DNA of 17,792 nt, from NCBI GenBank assembly GCA_964409635.1, contig CAYPEL010000044.1, positions 1 through 17,792 of the forward strand. Reading direction: 5' to 3'. Position numbers and translations under genes: made by a program. Within the stretch, counting starts at the first letter, position 1. Every line of letters begins with the position of its first letter. This DNA is from CAYPEL01 sp964409635. GTDB taxonomy: Bacteria > Pseudomonadota > Gammaproteobacteria > DSM-19610. The notes under the pieces are model-generated. The model was not told the DNA's origin and did no database searches. It saw only the letters and a list, made by a program, of their open reading frames with translations. Shown here piece after piece: positions 13,822-17,792 of this stretch.

Positions 13822-14969
13822 TGAGTTTTATAAGACGTATTTTGAGCCATAGTTTCCTGCTATTTTTGCTTGCAGGCGTTGCGCTGGCTTGGTATTTCCG
13901 GGCGGATATTTTTTCCGGCGGCGCCGATAAAAATGATCAGGCTGCAGTACAGCAGGAAGATGAAGGTATTGTAACGGTAGAGAGTTCTGATGACCTTGCT
14001 GCTGAAAATAATCAACCTGCAAAAACAGCAGAAAGTGGAGCGTCGCAAGGCCAGACAGTGTTTGGTGGTAATCCCCAAGCAAGCCAAGAGTCCGGTCAAG
14101 ACTCACAAGCAGACATGTCAAAATACCGGCCGCTGACGCCGGAGGTAGAGGCGGATGCAGACAATGCGCAGCCAGTCGAAACCGCTTCTACGGATAAAAA
14201 AGAACCAGAAGAAAATACCCAGGTTGCACAACAGCTGCAACCTGATACAGAGGGTTCAACAGATAGTGCGGCTGCATACCGGCCACTGACACCGGAAGTC
14301 GAGGCAGTTACGGAAAATGCAGCATCAACCGATGCGGCCACTACGGAGGTTAAAGCGGCCGACAGTGATACCAATGTTGCACAGCTGCAATCTGGTATAG
14401 AGGATACTGGCGTGGCTGCTGTGCCACCTGTTCAGCAAGAGCCGGTGAATCAAGCTGCACAAGCGGACGCCTCTCAAGTAGCACCTGCGCAGGATGCTAA
14501 CATTGAAAACAAGCAAGCTCCTGAATTGCCTCTGCAAGCGGCCCAAACAAATCGAGCTGCGGGTGATCAATACGGATCCTCCGCCTTACCCATTCCGGCA
14601 ATACCTGAACCCGAATCACTTTCCCAACAGGAAATGAAACTGATTAGCAGTGCCCGGCAAGCCTTCTGGCAACAGGATACAGAAAAAGCTGAAAAGGAAT
14701 ATAAAGCGCTTATTGAATTGCAGGCGGATAGTCCTGATCCATACGGCGAATTGGGCAATGTTTATTACACGGCGGGTAAATGGAGCGAGGCGTCCGAAAT
14801 GTATTATGAAGCGGGTGTGCGATTAATAGATCGCAAACAGTATGGGAAAGCCATGCACATGGTTTCTGTATTGCGCGGACTTGATACCGAGCGTGCCAGT
14901 GAGCTGAAAAAGAACTTGGATGTCGCATTGCCCGCGCCAGGTGAGGTGGGCATACCGCCAGGACAATGA
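13821..14969 (+). CDS. Membrane-anchored protein with disordered linker and TPR-like domain
   Basis: A 382-residue protein. Residues 1-10 are basic and cytoplasmic, 11-26 form one TM helix, and the rest should lie in the periplasm. Residues about 35-265 are acidic, Ala/Gln/Pro-rich and probably disordered, with a tandem repeat of YRPLTPEVEA at 102-111 and 153-162. Residues about 268-365 form a helical TPR-like domain (ARQAFWQQDTEKAEKEYKAL, then GELGNVYYTAGKWSEASEMY). The end is Pro/Gly-rich. The ATG overlaps the ParA stop by one base, so translation is coupled. TPR domains bind proteins; here the probable role is a periplasmic reach-out arm connected to the ParA system. It could also be a TPR scaffold unrelated to ParA. 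No named family is recognised. Confidence 0.75.
   Translation: MSFIRRILSHSFLLFLLAGVALAWYFRADIFSGGADKNDQAAVQQEDEGIVTVESSDDLAAENNQPAKTAESGASQGQTVFGGNPQASQESGQDSQADMSKYRPLTPEVEADADNAQPVETASTDKKEPEENTQVAQQLQPDTEGSTDSAAAYRPLTPEVEAVTENAASTDAATTEVKAADSDTNVAQLQSGIEDTGVAAVPPVQQEPVNQAAQADASQVAPAQDANIENKQAPELPLQAAQTNRAAGDQYGSSALPIPAIPEPESLSQQEMKLISSARQAFWQQDTEKAEKEYKALIELQADSPDPYGELGNVYYTAGKWSEASEMYYEAGVRLIDRKQYGKAMHMVSVLRGLDTERASELKKNLDVALPAPGEVGIPPGQ
14124..14390 (+). repeat. Imperfect 153-base tandem repeat in the TPR protein gene
   Basis: Two units begin at 14124 and 14277. Each encodes YRPLTPEVEA, an acidic Thr/Ala-rich stretch, and a closing T-x-VAQ-LQ motif (residues 133-140 and 184-190). The 51-residue period in protein matches 153 bases in DNA, pointing to an in-frame duplication followed by divergence. 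Confidence 0.75.
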
Positions 14970-14979
14970 TGCTAGCGTT

Positions 14980-14997
14980 TGAATTTATATAGATTCA
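14980..14997. promoter_or_regulatory. Near-perfect 18-base palindrome before the coiled-coil gene
   Basis: TGAATTTAT followed by ATAGATTCA has eight of nine positions paired. It sits in the 73-base gap after the TPR gene. It may be an operator or an internal promoter region. Nothing else supports it. Confidence 0.25.
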
Positions 14998-15042
14998 GTT
15001 TAGATGACAGGTTCTGATGAAATTAACAGGAATTAGTACGTA

Positions 15043-15567
15043 ATGAATAAACCCGATAACGTTTCCACTCAAGCTAATAATAGTGTCAACCATTCAAAAC
15101 CCGAATCAGTGGCCGAAGAAATTAGTGCCTGCGTGCAGCAGTTTGCAAATACCTTTGAAGCCAGCGCCAGGCGATGGGAGTTGATTGTCTATCCGTCGAT
15201 GATCGCTTTTATTATCCTGGCAGCCTATGGGTTTTTCCTGATTTACAAACTGACAAATGATATTGATGCTATTACACAGCGGGTTGAAGCGGTTGCTATC
15301 AATATGATTAACGTCGATGAATATATGTCACAGGTCGTTGTTAATATGGATTCCATCGCTACCAGCATGAAGATTATGACGCCTGCCATCGTTTCACAGA
15401 GTTCGGAGTTGAGTGAAATGACATCGAACCTTCAAGTGATGAATTCTGCAATGAGCAACATGAACCAGACCCTCTACAAGATGCGTTATGACACGGCGGC
15501 AATGGGTGAGAATATGCACGTTGCATCGGGGCCGATGCGCCTGATGAGCGGTATTTTACCCTGGTAG
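15043..15567 (+). CDS. Single-TM coiled-coil protein of unknown function
   Basis: A 174-residue protein. Residues 1-46 are polar with a basic end (ARRW), 47-69 form one TM helix, and the rest is helical. The basic residues before the TM suggest N-in/C-out topology, so residues 70-174 would be periplasmic. They show spaced hydrophobic residues and many Met, as in a coiled coil (MSQVVVNMDSIATSMKIMTP, then NLQVMNSAMSNMNQTLYKM). It superficially resembles the signalling helix of chemoreceptors, but it is too short and lacks the conserved hairpin tip. AGGAA (15028-15032) lies 10 bases before the ATG. It sits between the TPR and dynamin genes with short gaps and is likely a structural member of the same complex. 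Family not recognised. Confidence 0.7.
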   Translation: MNKPDNVSTQANNSVNHSKPESVAEEISACVQQFANTFEASARRWELIVYPSMIAFIILAAYGFFLIYKLTNDIDAITQRVEAVAINMINVDEYMSQVVVNMDSIATSMKIMTPAIVSQSSELSEMTSNLQVMNSAMSNMNQTLYKMRYDTAAMGENMHVASGPMRLMSGILPW

Positions 15568-15605
15568 TCTGACGGTTATCTTTAACTTAATAACAGGAAA
15601 GAAGT

Positions 15606-17129
15606 ATGCGAGCCGGAAAAATAATTCGCCAGAGACTGAATAGTCTGGAAGGACACCTTAAAGAGGAAAATCCAGTTCTGGTATCCGTAGTAGGCAGCTT
15701 CCGCAAGCTGGACAAGGCGGGGTATGCAATGGGTCTGTTGGACAAAAATGATTCATTCGCGACACAAATTTCCTGGTGGCCTCTGATTTCCGTACTGGGC
15801 ACTTTTTCTGCCGGCAAATCAACTTTTATCAACCACTACTTGGGGGCCCGCCTGCAGGATACCGGTAACCAGGCGGTCGATGATAAATTTACGGTTATGT
15901 GTTACAGCCCTGATCAAGAATCGAGGATTCTGCCCGGCCTCGCGCTGGACGCTGATCCACGCTTCCCATTTTATCAAATCGGTGAAGAACTGGAAAAAGT
16001 GGCGCCCGGTGAAGGTGGCCGTGTTGATGCCTACTTACAATTAAAGACAGCCCGCAGTGATAACTTGCGGGGCAGGATTTTAATTGACTCCCCCGGCTTT
16101 GATGCAGACTCACAACGCTCAGCAACACTCAGGCTGACCAAGCATATTATTGATCTGTCTGACTTGGTATTGGTGCTGTTTGATGCACGCCACCCGGAAC
16201 CTGGCGCCATGGGAGACACCCTGACTCACCTGGTCGGCGACACGATCGGGCGGGCGGATTCCACCAAGTTTCTCTATGTGCTGAATCAGATTGATACCGC
16301 GGCACGCGAAGACAACCCGGAAGATATTTTTGGCGCCTGGCAACGGGCGCTAGCGCAAGAAGGGTTAACAGCAGGGCGCTTCTACAGTATTTACAACCCT
16401 GATGCGGCAGTACCCATTGATGATCCCGCATTACGTGATCGTTTTGAGAGTAAGCGTGATGCTGATCTTGGCGCTATACACGACCGGATGGCAGCCGTGA
16501 GTGTTGAGCGCGCTTACCGGATAATCGGTGCGCTTGATAAAGCGGCGCGTGACCTGGAAGACTACTACGTGCCTAAAATAAAATCGCTGACAAGCAGCTG
16601 GAGCCGTGGTGTGCTATGGCTGGATGTAGTGATCTACGGATTGCTCGCGGCGATTGTGCTTGGCCTGACGGGTGCGGCTGGTTACTGGAAGGGTTTGAGT
16701 TTTGCGCCGCCCTGGTGGGAATCATTTATTCAAAATTCCGGTCAAGTTGTAGCAAGCCTGGTTGTATTGGCAGCTGTATTGCTCGCAATACATTTTATTT
16801 CTCGCCGCATTGTCAGGAAGCGTATTTATAAAAAACTGGTTAAAGCACTCCAGGTGGGGCCAGAGCGGGATAGATTGCTGCGGGCTTTTATGAAGAACAC
16901 GCGTTTCTGGCGCAGTATTTTTGATAATAAACCGGCCGGTTGGGGACGCTTCAACCGTCGCCGTGTGCGGACAACTCTGGAAGATGCTGATAAGTACATA
17001 CAGTCACTCAATGATCGCTTTACTGATCCCTCGGGTAAGCAGACAAAGCCAAGCCGGTCTGCCGTCAGGGCTGTGCAGCGTCCAGCCGGAACGGGCGATT
17101 CAGTAGCGACTACTGCTGTGCCTGATTGA
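15606..17129 (+). CDS. Dynamin-like GTPase with two TM helices
   Basis: A 507-residue protein with a complete GTPase domain: P-loop GTFSAGKST (65-73), a switch I Thr near 96, G3 DSPGFD (161-166) and G4 NQID (227-230). The N-terminal helix before the P-loop and the wording of G1 fit the dynamin/EHD superfamily rather than Ras-like or Era-like GTPases. After a helical middle, two hydrophobic segments (about 335-360 and 380-399) form a membrane hairpin, followed by a strongly basic region (RRIVRKRIYKK and later RRRVR). It is therefore an inner-membrane protein with its GTPase in the cytoplasm. Dynamin-like proteins bend, fuse or cut membranes. AGGAAAG (15595-15601) supports the ATG. Bacterial dynamins often occur as pairs; only one gene is present here. 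It belongs to the ParA operon. Confidence 0.85.
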   Translation: MRAGKIIRQRLNSLEGHLKEENPVLVSVVGSFRKLDKAGYAMGLLDKNDSFATQISWWPLISVLGTFSAGKSTFINHYLGARLQDTGNQAVDDKFTVMCYSPDQESRILPGLALDADPRFPFYQIGEELEKVAPGEGGRVDAYLQLKTARSDNLRGRILIDSPGFDADSQRSATLRLTKHIIDLSDLVLVLFDARHPEPGAMGDTLTHLVGDTIGRADSTKFLYVLNQIDTAAREDNPEDIFGAWQRALAQEGLTAGRFYSIYNPDAAVPIDDPALRDRFESKRDADLGAIHDRMAAVSVERAYRIIGALDKAARDLEDYYVPKIKSLTSSWSRGVLWLDVVIYGLLAAIVLGLTGAAGYWKGLSFAPPWWESFIQNSGQVVASLVVLAAVLLAIHFISRRIVRKRIYKKLVKALQVGPERDRLLRAFMKNTRFWRSIFDNKPAGWGRFNRRRVRTTLEDADKYIQSLNDRFTDPSGKQTKPSRSAVRAVQRPAGTGDSVATTAVPD

Positions 17130-17167
17130 CGTAGTTAATTGAAAATATTTAACGTGGTAGGTGAGCT

Positions 17168-17782
17168 ATGAAAACACGAGTACTGGCAGCAATAACCCTC
17201 CTGGGGTTAGCAGTAGCAATACCTTCGATTGCAGCTTACCCACCACCCTCGGGCGCTTATCAGTCATCTCAAGACATTGACCAACCGGCGCAATTGCTCA
17301 GGAAGAAGCTGAATCGTATCCGGGAATTTATGCAAGACGGTAGCGAGCACGATACGGCGTCGATTATGCAGTTTTTACAGAATGAGGTAGCACAGCATCT
17401 CGAAATGGATAGGATGGCACGGTGGGTTGCTGGCCCTTACTACCCTAAGATGAACCCTGCCGAACAGCAGGGGTTTCAAAACCTATTAAAAGATAAAATA
17501 TTCGTCGCCATTAGCCGTCAACTGAAGATATTCAGTAATCAGGAATTACGATTAAACTTTTTCCCGCCAAGACGAACCGGCCCGGCAGAAGTAACCATCG
17601 CACTGCGTATACTGCAACCGTACCAACCCCCCATGAGCTTAACCTATAGCTTTCACTATGATGCGAAAAAAGGCTGGCGGGCTTATGATATTTCAATGAA
17701 TGGAATGAGTGCTATTGCTCATTACCGCAATCATTACCGCCGGGCCGCCGGACAGTTCGGGTTGGCGGCGTTTTTTAAATAA
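17168..17782 (+). CDS. MlaC/Ttg2D-like phospholipid-binding periplasmic protein
   Basis: A 204-residue exported protein. The signal peptide covers residues 1 to about 22 (IPSIA before AYPPP). The mature start is Pro/Tyr-rich (AYPPPSGAYQ), like the low-complexity proteins upstream. The body fits the MlaC family: MARWVAGPYYPKMNPAEQQGFQNL (read as the MA-x-x-V-x-G-x-YW...EQ-x-x-F pattern), then PMSLTYSFHYDAKKGWRAYD, where the family has an I-x-Y-x-hydrophobic...GW-x-x-YD motif, then a C-terminal NHYR run. MlaC proteins carry phospholipids across the periplasm between the MlaFEDB transporter and an outer-membrane partner. None of these partners is seen here. AGGTGAG (17159-17165) precedes the ATG closely. 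It is 38 bases after the dynamin gene. The window ends ten bases beyond it. Confidence 0.75.
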   Translation: MKTRVLAAITLLGLAVAIPSIAAYPPPSGAYQSSQDIDQPAQLLRKKLNRIREFMQDGSEHDTASIMQFLQNEVAQHLEMDRMARWVAGPYYPKMNPAEQQGFQNLLKDKIFVAISRQLKIFSNQELRLNFFPPRRTGPAEVTIALRILQPYQPPMSLTYSFHYDAKKGWRAYDISMNGMSAIAHYRNHYRRAAGQFGLAAFFK

Positions 17783-17792
17783 TTAATTTGTA

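Noticed and set aside
15043..15567. Chemoreceptor (MCP) call for the coiled-coil protein
   Set aside because: It has one TM, about 100 residues of helix, no HAMP domain and no conserved signalling tip.

Overview
The window looks like chromosomal DNA of a gammaproteobacterium, most probably a sulfur-oxidising one. The main reasons are a glycine-rich secreted protein (11759-12217) that carries the signature core of the sulfur globule protein family, a DUF1631-PilZ gene pair, an HAE-1 type RND pump of a proteobacterial subfamily, and dense operons with good Shine-Dalgarno sites. No rRNA, tRNA, CRISPR array, transposase or integrase gene is visible, and nothing suggests a recent mobile element. 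The organism call is an inference from families, not from a phylogenetic marker.

Layout. On the minus strand, 40-2714 holds a two-gene operon (DUF1631 protein, then a PilZ c-di-GMP receptor). Everything else is on the plus strand. An AI-2E/PerM family membrane protein (2941-3975) is followed by a long AT-rich non-coding stretch (3976-4436) with a sigma54-like promoter candidate, palindromes and alternative hairpins, leading to a small SCP2-like lipid-binding protein (4437-4835). Then come an RND adaptor (4993-6186) with a Met-rich insert and a very long RND permease (6264-10190) with a lysine-rich, histone-H1-like C-terminal tail. Three short low-complexity exported proteins follow: a Pro/Gly/Tyr-rich secreted protein (10268-10870), a Pro/Gly/Tyr-rich lipoprotein (10926-11543), and the sulfur globule protein (11759-12217). 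The last has an FNR/FixK-type site upstream and a strong intrinsic terminator downstream. A DUF4412 periplasmic protein (12308-13090) precedes the final block.

The final block (13153-17782) is the most unusual part. It encodes a small ParA-type ATPase, a one-TM protein with a long disordered linker and a C-terminal TPR-like domain (start and stop codons overlap), a one-TM coiled-coil protein, a dynamin-like GTPase with two TM helices, and an orphan MlaC-like phospholipid carrier. Predicted topology places ParA and the GTPase in the cytoplasm, and the TPR, coiled-coil, DUF4412, MlaC-like, globule and Pro-rich proteins outside the inner membrane. Together they read as an envelope-spanning machine for positioning and membrane remodelling, next to a gene for a sulfur-storage inclusion coat. 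My working hypothesis is a system that forms, positions or encloses extracytoplasmic sulfur globules. The gene content is seen in the sequence; the joint function is inference.
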